Positions 1 through 14,795 are shown, numbered from the stretch's first letter. The stretch: 64,000 nt of DNA from Amorphochlora amoebiformis (GCA_054601695.1 BAAHQB010000185.1:1-64000); one strand, 5' to 3'. Numbers and translations are program-made. The notes: generated by a model not told the origin, from the sequence alone.

Positions 1-198
1 AAACAAAGATATTCATACACCATACATACAATACATACAATACATATTTACGCATATCTGCTCTTCATATCACTCAAATATAACAAATTTAACCCTTCTG
101 TGCTATAGCTCCCCACATTCTGTTTCTTAGGGCTCGATTCAGGCAAAATTACACATCTATGGTCAATACGACTGATAAATGTCCTTGGAATGTCTGTG

Positions 199-290
199 AA
201 ATTGAGTAAGGGTTAGGGTTAGGGTAAGGTTATGGTAATGGTTAGTGTTAGAGTTAGGGTCAGGGTTAGGGTTAGGGTTCGAAATTAGGA
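199..290 (+). repeat. Interstitial TTAGGG-like array, outermost in left arm
   Basis: About 90 bp of TTAGGG with variants (TTAGGGTAAGG, TTAGTG, TCAGGG) on the plus strand. Its mirror is 38400-38495. Confidence 0.85.
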
Positions 291-309
291 CTTATGCACA
301 TATATTTAG

Positions 310-345
<36 letters not shown>

Positions 346-380
346 TTATAATATATAATTCATATATAATCATGCATAAC

Positions 381-420
<40 letters not shown>

Positions 421-465
421 TATATTATATTATATATATTTTTATATATATATATCTCTATATAT

Positions 466-512
<47 letters not shown>

Positions 513-603
513 GTGTATGTGTGTATATGTATGTACGTATATATGTATTATATGTGTATTTTTGTATGCATGGATGCATAAGTATACATGTTATACACAC
601 ATA

Positions 604-645
<42 letters not shown>

Positions 646-759
646 TATATATATATATAATATATACACACACAGACATATATGTATAAAAACATATATA
701 TGTTGTATATATATTTATGTACCTAATGTATATAATATGTATAAACCATATATGTGCAT

Positions 760-830
<71 letters not shown>

Positions 831-1269
831 TGTATATTGTTATAGACATATTTATATATATATATACATATACATACATATATATATATATATATATAAA
901 TACAACACATAGATACATATAATACACACATGCAAAATCACGCATAGCATTCAAGAATTCTCAAATCCTTATCATATGTGTTCTAAGAAAGGTTATCATT
1001 AAAGACTCAACGCCTGAATGCATAACCGTGTGTGCTGGAGCCAACGACCCTCTCGTCCTCTGGAAGGTAAAGTGTTGAGTCTGAATGCCCGGACTTCTAA
1101 CTGTTATGACGTATTCATGCTATATATTACTTATCTTTGTTGTTATTTCTGTTTTCATTGTTCGGATTTCTGGTTAGATTGGAGAAAGGAATATAAATAT
1201 AATATATGCGTGTGTGTATCTGTAAGTTTGTGTGTATATATGATATATATGATATATATATATATATTA

Positions 1270-1331
<62 letters not shown>

Positions 1332-1361
1332 TTATATATATATTTATATATATATATATAT

Positions 1362-1459
<98 letters not shown>

Positions 1460-1460
1460 G

Positions 1461-1493
<33 letters not shown>

Positions 1494-1562
1494 TATATAT
1501 ATATATATATATGTATACACAGATATACAAACGTAAATATATATAAATACATACCACATATA

Positions 1563-1602
<40 letters not shown>

Positions 1603-1649
1603 TATGTATATATGTAACTCTATATGTATATATATATTTATATATATTT

Positions 1650-1681
<32 letters not shown>

Positions 1682-1973
1682 ATATGTATATATATATATA
1701 TACACACAGACACACACATATACACACATATATATATATATATATATGTATATATCTATATATATATATATATATAGACATGCATATTCGCTGTATTTAT
1801 CGGTAGATCTTACATCTTTTCTTATCAATTTTGATACTTTGGAGAGGTGAGAGAAACCCTGTGACATGTTGCAGAACCGTTCTGTTTTCAACTGCTATAT
1901 CTTGCTCAACCTATATAAATATGTATTTGAATATGTATCCTACTGTTTACATTGTTGCTTTAATAATACATAA

Positions 1974-2063
<90 letters not shown>

Positions 2064-2185
2064 CAGTTGCACCAGGGTTAACAAAGTACATAATTCTCAT
2101 TCACCATATATACAGTTATATATATATGTATATATACATATATATATATATAGATATATATATATACATATATATACATATATAT

Positions 2186-2231
<46 letters not shown>

Positions 2232-2294
2232 GTATTTAAAACAACCTCTTCTTCTCCCTTTTTCCTCCACCATTCTATGTCTGAGATCTCGCCT

Positions 2295-2344
<50 letters not shown>

Positions 2345-2439
2345 ATACATATAGGGAGATTTATTTATATATATTTGTATATATATATATATATGTATTA
2401 TTTACATAAACTTACTTATATGTGAATATAAATATCCGT

Positions 2440-2471
<32 letters not shown>

Positions 2472-2568
2472 CATGTATAGGTATATGTGTATACATGTTT
2501 CTGTATGTATGCATGTAAATGGATATGGATACTGTCTCATACACATCCTTAGATTCTACAGATTATAT

Positions 2569-2676
<108 letters not shown>

Positions 2677-2698
2677 GCATGTATGCATATGTGTCTAT

Positions 2699-2751
<53 letters not shown>

Positions 2752-2821
2752 TATGTAAATATCTACAGACATATATATATATATATATACTATCATAGAT
2801 ATATTTATTTCTATGCATATA

Positions 2822-2853
<32 letters not shown>

Positions 2854-3111
2854 CTTATATAGATTTATGTTATGATACCTTTGTGGAGGAGGAGGGTAGG
2901 AATTCTTCCCGCCTTTCTATCACGGTCGACCTTAATGTTATATATATACATATGTATGTATATATACAATATATATATATATATATATATATATCTATAT
3001 ATATACACATATATATATATGTATATATAATATATATATATATACACATATATATATATATATATACATATAATGTATATTATATATATAATATATATAT
3101 ATATATATGTC

Positions 3112-3177
<66 letters not shown>

Positions 3178-3336
3178 TGTAAATGAAAGTATATGTGATC
3201 GCATATGTATAGACATATTTATGTAATATATATACATACACTCATACATATATATATATATATATATCTGTGTTTTTATCTATACATGTATATATGTGTA
3301 TATATATTTATATCTTGATCAAACGCATACATGTAT

Positions 3337-3375
<39 letters not shown>

Positions 3376-3519
3376 ACATATTCATAATATCAACAATAAC
3401 ATTGAAAAATACAAATATTATATTAACAATAGCAACAATATTGATAAGAAACTCATTACGATTAGAATTTAGCGTACACCTTCCATATATATATGTTATC
3501 TAATATTATAGATTATTAT

Positions 3520-3562
<43 letters not shown>

Positions 3563-3599
3563 ATATATTAATATTATATAAACTACTGAGATTGAAATT

Positions 3600-4080
3600 C
3601 GGTTTTAGGGTTAGGGTTAGGGTTGGGATTAGGGTTAGGGTTAGGGTTAGGGCTGAGAGCACTTGGATCCTATCCAACTGGATTGCTTGTCTTGTGCCGT
3701 ATCTAAGATGAGTTAGGGTTGAGGTTAGAGTTAGGGGAGCGTTAGGGGAGGGTTAGGGTTAGGATTAGGGTTATGACATTAGGGTTAGGGTTAGGGCTCG
3801 GGTTAGTGGAGGGTAGGGTTAGAGTTCGGGTTAGGGTAGGGTTAGGGTTAGGATTAGGGTTATGGATAGGGTTGGGGTTAGCGGAGGGTTAGGTTAGGAT
3901 TAGGGTTATGGATAGGGTTAGGGTTAGGGTTCGTGTTAGGGGAGGGTTAGGGCTAGGGTTAGGGTTCGGGTTATGGATAGGGTTAGGGTTAGGGTTCGGG
4001 TTAGGGGAGGGTTAGGTAGGATTAGGGGCATGGATAGGGTTAGGGTTAAGGTTGAGGTTAGGTTTAGGTTAGGGTTCTTA
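3600..4080 (+). repeat. Degenerate TTAGGG-like array
   Basis: Runs of TTAGGG mixed with variants such as TTCGGG, TTATGGATAGGG and TTAGGGGAGGG. A non-repeat insert of about 60 bp lies at 3652-3712. The G-rich strand is the plus strand, so the array reads toward the centre of the palindrome. Mirror at 34580-35060. Confidence 0.85.
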
Positions 4081-4147
4081 TATATATATACATACAAATA
4101 TTATATATATATTTACATATGTTCACACATGTATGTGTTTTCATATT

Positions 4148-4185
<38 letters not shown>

Positions 4186-4222
4186 TATGTGCATGTTTTT
4201 ATGTATTATATATATGTATATG

Positions 4223-4307
<85 letters not shown>

Positions 4308-4337
4308 TGTGCATGTTTTGTTGTATTATATATGTAT

Positions 4338-4382
<45 letters not shown>

Positions 4383-4438
4383 ATACATACAGGCATATTA
4401 TGTATGTATCCATATAAATATACCAATTAACATATAAG

Positions 4439-4469
<31 letters not shown>

Positions 4470-4576
4470 TATACACATACATGTATATATATATTCTAAA
4501 ACCTCTTGATAATACAATCCGCAAATTCTAAGAGCCTTCTGGCATTTGTGTGAAGCAGGCTGGATATACATATATA

Positions 4577-4638
<62 letters not shown>

Positions 4639-4859
4639 CTGTATATTCATACACACATCTAAATATACATTTATGTATGTATATTCACATATTTATCCAT
4701 ATACATATATATATATATACATATGTATGTCAATATATATATATATACATTTTGACATATGTATATATAGCATATATACATTTTTGTGTATACATGTTAG
4801 TGTGTCTATATATATATATATATGTATTCATATATAATATTTACTTATATGTGTACATA

Positions 4860-4900
<41 letters not shown>

Positions 4901-4956
4901 TTACATACATATATATAAATATATGTGTATATACGTACATATACACACACACACAC

Positions 4957-5004
<48 letters not shown>

Positions 5005-5397
5005 CACATAATATATATAAATAGTATATATGTGTGTACATACATACACACATATATATATATATATATATATTATATATACATATACATATACATACAT
5101 ATTATATATATATATATATATACATACATATATATATATATATATACATACCCATACATACATCCAGCAGCAAACACACAATATAAGCTACGATGGCTAG
5201 GGTTAAGATTAGCCTTACTATAACCTGTGATCAAATCTATGTATTCGATGGCCCAGAGGGTGGATATTTTCAGATATATACCTGTTGTCTTCAATGGTCT
5301 ATATCAAGCTTACGGTCAGTATAAGGATTGCAGTTAGGGCTAGCGCGGCTAGATATAAGGTTAGAGTTAGGGTTATAGGGCTAGTTAGGGTTGGGTC

Positions 5398-5755
5398 ATG
5401 CCATGGTCGCCTCGTTCGTTCTCCCTCCTCTCGCTTTTTTTGAGTCTCTCTAGTCTCTCTCACACACCCTATACATTTGTTTTCCCAAATCTTTCTATCT
5501 CTCTTCTTTGCGCATTATTCCTATGGGAGAAAAGGGAGAGAGAGGGGAGAGAGATTGTGTATCTCTCTTCTTTGCGCATTATTCCTATCGGAGAAAAATG
5601 GAGAGAGAGGGGAGAGAGATTGTGTATGAATAGAAGGAGAGGGGCGAGAGGGTTGTATATGTGCAGGAAGAGAGGCAGGGAGTGAGAGAATTAGGGGGAG
5701 AGAGAGGTAGAGAGAGAGGGAGAGAGAGAGAGGGAAGGGAGGGCAAGAGGGGTAT
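5398..5755. repeat. CT-rich then GA-rich segment with a tandem duplication
   Basis: The first part is CT-rich and the second GA-rich, so the strand asymmetry flips near 5530. A unit of roughly 65 bp containing CTTTGCGCATTATTCCTAT is present twice (about 5498-5560 and 5560-5625). The open frame at 5398-5685 is probably a product of the biased composition. Mirror at 32947-33304. Confidence 0.75.
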
Positions 5756-5793
5756 ATCATGTGTATAATATATATACATATATATTATATATA

Positions 5794-5837
<44 letters not shown>

Positions 5838-6037
5838 ATATATATATATATATACGTATATATATATATACATATATAGATATATTTATATATATATATA
5901 TATGTGTGTGTGTATATACATACATATATATATATTTATATTTATGTATGTATATATATATATATATATAAGCGTGTGTATATAATGCTCTGAACACGCG
6001 TCAGCGTAAGCGTACCCCTCACTCTGTTTATAGTTTA

Positions 6038-6136
<99 letters not shown>

Positions 6137-6192
6137 CATATGTATTCATACATATATGTACATTTATACATGTATATCTATATATATACACG

Positions 6193-6298
<106 letters not shown>

Positions 6299-6315
6299 AT
6301 ATATATATACATAAA

Positions 6316-6885
6316 CAGATACATACGTAAAGAGAGAGCACTAAGAGAGATTATAAACAAATATTTATGTAAAGAAAGAGCATTAAGACATAGAGAGAGG
6401 GAAATAAAAAAGAGAGAAAGACAGAGGACCGAGAGAGAGAGAAAAAAGTGAAAGAGAAAAAAGAGAGAGATAAAAAGAGAAAGAGGAAAAGACAGAGAGA
6501 GAAAAAGAGAGAGAGAGAAAAGCGAGAGGGAGAAAAAGAGAGAGAAAAGAGAGAGAGAGAGAGAAAGAGAGAAAGAGAGAAAGAGAGAGAAAGAGAGAAT
6601 AAGCAAGAGAGAGAGAGAGAAAGAGAGAGGAGAAAAAGAGAGAGAAAGAGAGAGAGAGAGAAAAAAAGAAAGAGAGAGAGAAAGAGAAAGAGAGAGAAAA
6701 AAAAAAGAGAGAGAAAGAGAGAGAGAGAAAAAGAGAGAGAGAGAGAGATAGAGAGAGAAAAAAAAGAGAGGAAGAGAAAAAAAGAGGGAGAGAGGACCGA
6801 AAGAGGAAGAGAATTCGTCATCAAGAGAGAAAGAGAGATGTAAAAAAACAGAGATAGCACTCCAAGAAGAGAGAGGGGGGTGAGT
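6316..6885 (+). repeat. Long polypurine (GA)n-type tract
   Basis: About 570 bp that is almost pure purine on the plus strand (GAGA with short A runs). Such tracts can form triplex (H-DNA) structures. The Arg/Glu/Lys-rich frame on the plus strand and the Leu/Ser/Phe-rich frame on the minus strand are repeat translations. Mirror at 31775-32385. Confidence 0.85.
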
Positions 6886-7152
6886 TTGAATCTGAAAATC
6901 CTCATTCAGTAGGGGTAGGAACGCCTCAAAGAGAGTGTTAGGGGTTCATTAATGTATACATACACACAAATACATATATATATATATGTATATATGTATA
7001 TATATATACATATATACATATTTAATATATATACACATACATGTAATGATACACAGTATGTAGAATGAGTGCGTGTATACTCAATAATATATATAAATAT
7101 ATTATATATATACACATATATATACATATAATGTATATATATAAATTATATG

Positions 7153-7195
<43 letters not shown>

Positions 7196-7273
7196 GTGTA
7201 TGTCTAATATTACACGTGAAACATATACAAGCATATAAAAGTATGCATCTTATATAATATATGTATATATATA

Positions 7274-7367
<94 letters not shown>

Positions 7368-7478
7368 ACACTCATATATGTATATATATACATATATATA
7401 TTTATAAATATTATATGATTGCACTCTTCTTCCATTTCATATTATATTTACATATACAATATTATATATACATACATA

Positions 7479-7535
<57 letters not shown>

Positions 7536-7540
7536 GGGCC

Positions 7541-7672
7541 TACGTCCGACTTAATAGCTGTCATGGCAGATCTGTACAGCATCGTCGCTATTGTTTTCAG
7601 ATTACGAACCCGAAATCCCTACATATATATATATATATATCATATATATGTATACATATATATATATATATC

Positions 7673-7708
<36 letters not shown>

Positions 7709-7750
7709 GTCGCTATTGTTTTCAGGTTTCGAGCCCAGAACTGCTTCATA
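7541..7750 (+). repeat. Two copies of a short repeat with a tRNA B-box-like motif
   Basis: The sequence GTCGCTATTGTTTTCAG occurs at about 7584 and again at about 7709. Each copy is followed by a motif like an RNA polymerase III B box (GATTACGAACCC and GGTTTCGAGCCC). It may be a SINE fragment, but I see no clear A box. Mirror at about 30940-31140. Confidence 0.4.
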
Positions 7751-7819
7751 TATACTTACATATCTATCTACATGTGTACATGTTAATGTATATGTGTACA
7801 TAAATAATGTATGTATGTA

Positions 7820-7856
<37 letters not shown>

Positions 7857-7912
7857 ATAAATATATATATATAAGAGTACATATTGCAAGTAAATATATA
7901 TACGCAATAATA

Positions 7913-7943
<31 letters not shown>

Positions 7944-7989
7944 ATACATATATTATATATATATATATATATATATTGAACTATATATA

Positions 7990-8039
<50 letters not shown>

Positions 8040-8204
8040 TCTATATGACATACTTCTAGCAAAAAAGAACTGCAACAACAACCTGTATATATGTTGCTTT
8101 CTATGCACATATATGTGTAATACTTTCTTATGTATGTATTTATGTGTTTATGTGTGTGTGTATGTGTGTGGCCTTACATATGAATAAATGTGTTTATGTT
8201 AGCC

Positions 8205-8262
8205 TATATACAACGAACAAGACACCATCTTTCCGATAAGAAGATGCTGCAACATTAAAATA
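8205..8262 (-). repeat. Dispersed repeat family A, copy 1
   Basis: On the minus strand it resembles the 9650-9765 copy: a GCAGC(A/C)TCTTCTT core, a short variable part, then TTGTTCGTTGTATATAGGCTA against TTGTTTGTAGTATGTAGGCTA. Mirror at about 30420-30478. Confidence 0.6.
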
Positions 8263-8449
8263 TGTGTATGTATGTATACATATGTATCGTATCAATGTAT
8301 GTTTGTATATTTGTATGCTTGTACGTATATAACCATACTGTATCGGATCTTTGTATGTTTGTTTGTATGTATAAAATATACCTAATTACCTGAATTCGTC
8401 GGCCCAGACCTATTTTCCAGGGTTTCTGACAGCAATAATATTAGAACAG

Positions 8450-9550
8450 TTATGGTTCGCATGGATTAGGTTAGGGTTAGGTTTAGATTTTGGAAACGCC
8501 GCGGTGAGGTAGGGAGTCGGTTTAGGGTTAGGGTTTGGGTTAGGGTTACGGTTAGGGTTAGGGTTAGGGTTATGGTTTGGTTGGGGATTTGATTCGGTAA
8601 AGGTTGGGGCTAGAGTGAAGTTTAGTCTATAATTTAGTAGGATTACTGAGTTATATCATTGGAGGTATGGTTAGGCTTGTGAAAAGTTACCCCTAACCCT
8701 AACCCTAACCCTAACCTTAACTCTCACCCAACCCTAACCCTAAACCCATATTTAACTCAACAGGAAGAGTGAGTTTGGGTTGGTTTATGCCTAGATTCGG
8801 GTTATGGTTATATTTAGGGCAAGGTTTGTGTTAGCTGGACAGGATTCGTCCCAGGTTAGGATTATTTTGGGATAATTTAGGGTTAGGGTTAGGGTTAGGG
8901 TTAGGGTTAGGGCTAGGACTCTTATAGGTTAGAGTTAGAGTTAGGGTTGGGGTTATGGTTAGGGTTAGGGTTAGGGTTAGGGTTAGGGTTAGGGTTAGGG
9001 TTAGGGTAAGGGTTAGGGTTAGAGTTAGATTAACATGGGTTTGTTTTATATTAAGTGGATTGGACAGGGTCCACGGTGAGATTAGGATTAAGTATAGGTT
9101 TGGATTAGGGTAAGGGTAAAATGTTAAATCAGTTAGGATAGTGCTAAACCAGAATTGGGTTTGGTTAGGGTTAGGGTTAGTTAGGGGCAAGGGTAGGGTT
9201 GAAATTAGGGTTAGGGTTAGCTAGGATAGGGTAAGGGTTGGGATTAGGGTTAGGGTTAGTTAGGCTGAGGGTTACAATAGGGTTAGGGTAGTAGTTTAGG
9301 ACCATGGTTAGGTTGAGTAACGGTTAGGGTTGGGGTTTTGGTTACGGTTAGGGTCAGGGTTGGGGTTATAGTAGGTTATGCTAGGGCTAGAGTAAGGATA
9401 AGAGTTGGGGTTTAATTTAAGTAGAATTACCTGAATCGCCAAAACTGCTAATTTTAGCACGAAGAAGGTTATAACTAGCATTCTTCTCCTGTGGCTATTG
9501 TTAGGCTTTTTGTCAGGGTTAAGGCTAGGCTATGCTTAATTAAGGGATAG
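8450..9550 (+). repeat. Longest TTAGGG-like block of the left arm
   Basis: About 1.1 kb rich in TTAGGG units and degenerate relatives. Near-perfect runs occur at 8880-8910 and 8955-9005. One short block at about 8692-8748 is in the opposite orientation (CCCTAA on the plus strand). The apparent proteins rich in LTLT or NPNP are translations of this repeat. Mirror at 29130-30230. Confidence 0.85.
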
Positions 9551-9565
9551 GTATGATATATTTAC

Positions 9566-9598
<33 letters not shown>

Positions 9599-9649
9599 AT
9601 ACATAAATATATATACATATATACATATATAAATGTGTATAAATATTTT

Positions 9650-9765
9650 GGTTCTTGCAGCCTCTTCTTTAGTATAAGTGCGCGTTTTTTGTTTGTAGTA
9701 TGTAGGCTAGCCAGAACATTTGTGTCGTGATAGACACTTCGGTTTGTAAATTCCCTTTTACGTTT
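9650..9765 (+). repeat. Dispersed repeat family A, copy 2
   Basis: Begins with TTGCAGCCTCTTCTT, continues through TTTTTTGTTTGTAGTATGT and CATTTGTGTCGTGATAGACA, and ends in AATTCCCTTT before microsatellite. It aligns over about 100 bp with the 15525-15630 copy. Mirror at about 28915-29035. Confidence 0.7.
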
Positions 9766-10008
9766 ATATTATATATTACAGTATATATTATGACCAAGTC
9801 TTTAAATGCGCACATGCACATGCATATGTAGATATGTATCTTTATGTATGCATATTATATTTGATTATATTTATACATGCATGTATACGTATATATATAT
9901 ATATATATATTAATTACGTATTCATCTTAGAAAGGGCTCCGTCAGGAAGTAGGTGAAGATGCTGCTTTTCAAAAGCGAGCAAAAATCCCTAATATAATAT
10001 ATATATAT

Positions 10009-10075
<67 letters not shown>

Positions 10076-10100
10076 ATATAATATATATATTTATATATTA

Positions 10101-10162
<62 letters not shown>

Positions 10163-10245
10163 ATATATATATAACACAGCATACCCGGGGAAAGTATGTA
10201 TCCTCACGTAGTAGGAATGTGGCAACAAAATTCTGGAGTTGTCTA

Positions 10246-10291
<46 letters not shown>

Positions 10292-10816
10292 GGTACATAT
10301 AATATATATACGTACATCTAAACATACCCATAAATACACACTCAAAAGCATACAAACAAACGAATACATCTAAATTCAAATAAACACACATAGATACATA
10401 CATATCTACACATACACAATAAAAAACATACAAACAAACGAATATATCCATATATAAACAGGCCTATTTAATTATACCCACCTAGGCATCATCAGATCTA
10501 CAGTCTGTGCATGTGCTAACTGTAACAGTCCCTTACATATTGCAGTCACCTAAAAGCAAGGAGGTTACTTCTAAGTCAAGATTAGAGTTAGGGTTTGTAA
10601 GCTTGCAAGGGAACTATTCTATTTTAAAATGTCGGATCAGGTTATGTGTTACGGTTAGGGTTGGTATAAATATATGTTATGGTTATGAGCCTTGGTATGT
10701 ATGTATGATTGTATATGTATGGATATATGTGTGTATGTTTGTGTGTATTCATGCATGTATATGTATTTATAGGCATATGTGTAAGCACGTATGTATATAT
10801 ATGCATATATATTATA

Positions 10817-10865
<49 letters not shown>

Positions 10866-10995
10866 CTATCCATATATTTATATATATATATATATACCTA
10901 TGTATGTATGTATACATACATGGTATACACACAAATATATATGTGTGTGTATATATACATACATATACATATTTATATATATATATATTTATATA

Positions 10996-11036
<41 letters not shown>

Positions 11037-11056
11037 GTATATGTATATACACACAT

Positions 11057-11091
<35 letters not shown>

Positions 11092-11269
11092 AATGTAAAT
11101 AACAAAAAGGCATAAAAACACAAGATGTATACAAACATATATATATATATATATAGTAAATGCATATTACATATATCCATATCACCCGAATTTCTATCCG
11201 CATAGCCCTACGCTTAATAGTGTGTGGAGCCTCTTTTACCTCGTGAGCCGGGATGTTTAAGTCCTAGAG

Positions 11270-11340
<71 letters not shown>

Positions 11341-11399
11341 TGTTTCTGTTTGCGTGCATTTTTATTTATACATACATTCTTACATTCAAGAATAATTCC

Positions 11400-11444
<45 letters not shown>

Positions 11445-11499
11445 CATTTATATACATATATATATATATATATATAAACATATATATATATATATACGT

Positions 11500-11555
11500 T
11501 ATAGACCGTCATCATGGAATCACACAAAAGTATGGAGTTCACAGCCCTGTAAGCG

Positions 11556-11595
<40 letters not shown>

Positions 11596-11606
11596 ATTTG
11601 CAATAT

Positions 11607-11695
<89 letters not shown>

Positions 11696-11782
11696 GTGTA
11701 TGCATTTACATATGTATATATATATATATATATATTCTCATACCTATATATATATATATATATATACATATATATTAAATGC

Positions 11783-11816
<34 letters not shown>

Positions 11817-11818
11817 AA

Positions 11819-11881
<63 letters not shown>

Positions 11882-12021
11882 GTGTATATATGTACACATG
11901 CATATAATATATGCATAAGCACATGTGTGTATATGTATATGTATATGTGTATGTATATGTGTATATATCTATATATGTATATGTGTATGTATGTTGCACA
12001 TGTGTGTGTGCGCATACATAC

Positions 12022-12060
<39 letters not shown>

Positions 12061-12127
12061 TATTATATATATTTTACAAGTTACAATGGAATCGTCCATA
12101 AGTATAGAGATGATGTATATAGATATA

Positions 12128-12167
<40 letters not shown>

Positions 12168-12291
12168 CATATATATATATTATATGTATATATATAACAT
12201 ACACGTTACCATAGAATAGTCCATGAGTATAGAGGTGACAGCCCTTCGAAGTGCTGGCATTATCCATCGGCTCCCAAGAAGTATAAAAACC

Positions 12292-12295
<4 letters not shown>
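11500..12295 (+). repeat. Dispersed repeat family B, three copies
   Basis: Related islands lie at 11506-11560, 12066-12120 and 12196-12292. They share a core like GGAATCGTCCATAAGTATAG followed, in two of them, by GTTCACAGCCCT or GTGACAGCCCT. The third continues into TCGGCTCCCAAGAAGTATAAAA. Mirrors lie at about 26370-27170. Confidence 0.6.
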
Positions 12296-12323
<28 letters not shown>

Positions 12324-12414
12324 TATATATATATATATTTTTATTTATATATGTATATTATATAAATTCATATACAATGTGTTTTCACACATATCAATAT
12401 GTATATATATATAC

Positions 12415-12570
<156 letters not shown>

Positions 12571-12573
12571 ATG

Positions 12574-12604
<31 letters not shown>

Positions 12605-12727
12605 AAAAAATAAGTTATAATATATATATATCTATGTAGATATATACTATATATATATGTATGAAAAAATAAGTATATAAATATATATATATATATATAT
12701 ACATATTAATATGCATATAAATATATA

Positions 12728-12806
<79 letters not shown>

Positions 12807-12831
12807 TATATAAATATATTATATATATATA

Positions 12832-12898
<67 letters not shown>

Positions 12899-12900
12899 TT

Positions 12901-12975
<75 letters not shown>

Positions 12976-13008
12976 GTGTGTGTGTGTGTGTGTGTGTGCG
13001 TGTGTATC

Positions 13009-13067
<59 letters not shown>

Positions 13068-13109
13068 TTATACATACACATATATATACATATATATATA
13101 TATATATAC

Positions 13110-13212
13110 ATAAATGTGATATCTACCTTTATTGGTAAATGTTTGGCTTTTGTGTTGTATTCTATAACACTGGTACATTCATTGGCTACCAAGAAAAATA
13201 AAACTCATATAC

Positions 13213-13215
<3 letters not shown>
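13110..13215 (+). repeat. Dispersed repeat family B, diverged fourth copy
   Basis: The end, TTGGCTACCAAGAAAAATAA, matches TCGGCTCCCAAGAAGTATAA of the 12196-12292 copy, and the preceding 40 bp align loosely. Mirror at about 25350-25455. Confidence 0.45.
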
Positions 13216-13275
<60 letters not shown>

Positions 13276-13505
13276 TACATATATTAGTTATATGTATAAA
13301 CCATGCATAGTATATTTATGCAACTGTCACATGTATGTATCTATATGTGAGATAACTATATATATATATAAGTATACATATATATATATATATATATATA
13401 TATTACATATATATATATATATATATATATATAAGTATATTGATATATATGGAGTAAATATTATATTTATGTACCTTATAAAATTCATTAAAGTCTTGCA
13501 ATATC

Positions 13506-13568
13506 TCTCTTTTGCGTAACTTTCTTGACATCTACATTCGGAAAATATTATATTTAAATGTATATAGT

Positions 13569-13600
<32 letters not shown>

Positions 13601-13664
13601 ATATCTTTTGCGTAACTTTCTTCACATCTACATTCGGGAAAAATTATATTTAAACGTATATAGT

Positions 13665-13695
<31 letters not shown>

Positions 13696-13760
13696 TTTGC
13701 GTAACTTTCTTGACATCTACATTCGGAAAATATTATATTTAAACGTATGTAGTTATGTAT
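13506..13760 (+). repeat. Triple tandem repeat (unit about 95 bp)
   Basis: Three direct copies begin at about 13509, 13604 and 13694. Each has CTTTTGCGTAACTTTCTT, CATCTACATTCGG and ATTATATTTAAA, then TATATAGTTA and a (TA)n tract of variable length. Mirror at about 24780-25030. Confidence 0.8.
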
Positions 13761-13789
13761 ATATATATGTACATATACATATATATATG

Positions 13790-13849
<60 letters not shown>

Positions 13850-14002
13850 GATATATATTAGTATATTAACTATAAATATATACATATAAAAGGTAAAACC
13901 TGTAAATATATATATTCATATCTACATACATATGTGTATATATATATATATGTATATGTATATGTAAGATATAGCTTATATATGTACATATATATATGTA
14001 TA

Positions 14003-14042
<40 letters not shown>

Positions 14043-14214
14043 TGCACTATACATTAATACACATATGTGAATAGATGCATAGATAAGTAGCATATTCTAT
14101 ACATATATATATACATATATATATGTATATATATATATATATTGTATTTCTGTGTGTTATAAATATATACACCTACGTATAGAAATATAAACATAAGATA
14201 TGAATAATCGGGTT

Positions 14215-14795
14215 TGTTGAGAGCAGGTTATGGTAGAGATAGCGTTAGGGTTAGGATCAGGTTTTGGGTTAGGGTTAGGCCTTGGGATAGGCTTAGGTTT
14301 TGGGTTTCGGTTAGGGTTAGGGTTTGGGTTAGGATTAGGTTTTGGGTTAGGGTTAGGGTTAGGGTTTGGGTTAGGGTTAGGTTTTGGGTTAGGGTTAGGT
14401 TTTGCGTTAGGGTTAGGTTTTGGGTTAGGGTTAGGTTTTGGGTTAGGGTTAGGTTTTGGGTTAGGGTTAGGTGTGGGGTTAGGGTTAGGTTGTGAGTTAG
14501 GGCTAGGTTTTTGGTTAGAGTTACGCTTTATTTAGGGTTAGGCCTTGGGATAGGGTTAGACTTTGGGTTAGGGTTAGGTTTTGGGTTAGGGTTAGACTTT
14601 GGGTTAGGGTTAGGTTTTGGGTTAGGGATGGGGTTAGGTTTTGGATTAGTTAGGGTTGGTTTCGGGTTAGGGTTAGGTTTGGGGTTAGGGTTAGGTTTAG
14701 GGTTAGGGTTAGGTTTTGGATTAGTTAAGGTTAAGCTTTGGGTTAGGGTTAGGTTTGGTGTTAGGTTTGGATATTGGGTTAGGGTTACCATGGCC
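14215..14795 (+). repeat. TTAGGG-derived minisatellite, 18-bp unit
   Basis: About 580 bp dominated by the unit TTAGGGTTAGGTTTTGGG and variants (TTAGACTTTGGG, TTAGGCCTTGGGA). This higher-order unit separates it from the simpler TTAGGG arrays. Every unit has several GGG or GG runs, so one strand could form G-quadruplexes. The LGLG and RVRV open frames in both orientations are artefacts of the repeat. Mirror at 23755-24335. Confidence 0.9.

Noticed and set aside
6448-6843. Arg/Glu/Lys-rich frame and its minus-strand Leu/Ser-rich counterpart (also 31754-32602)
   Set aside because: Direct translations of the GA/CT tract; frame length reflects lack of stops in that repeat.
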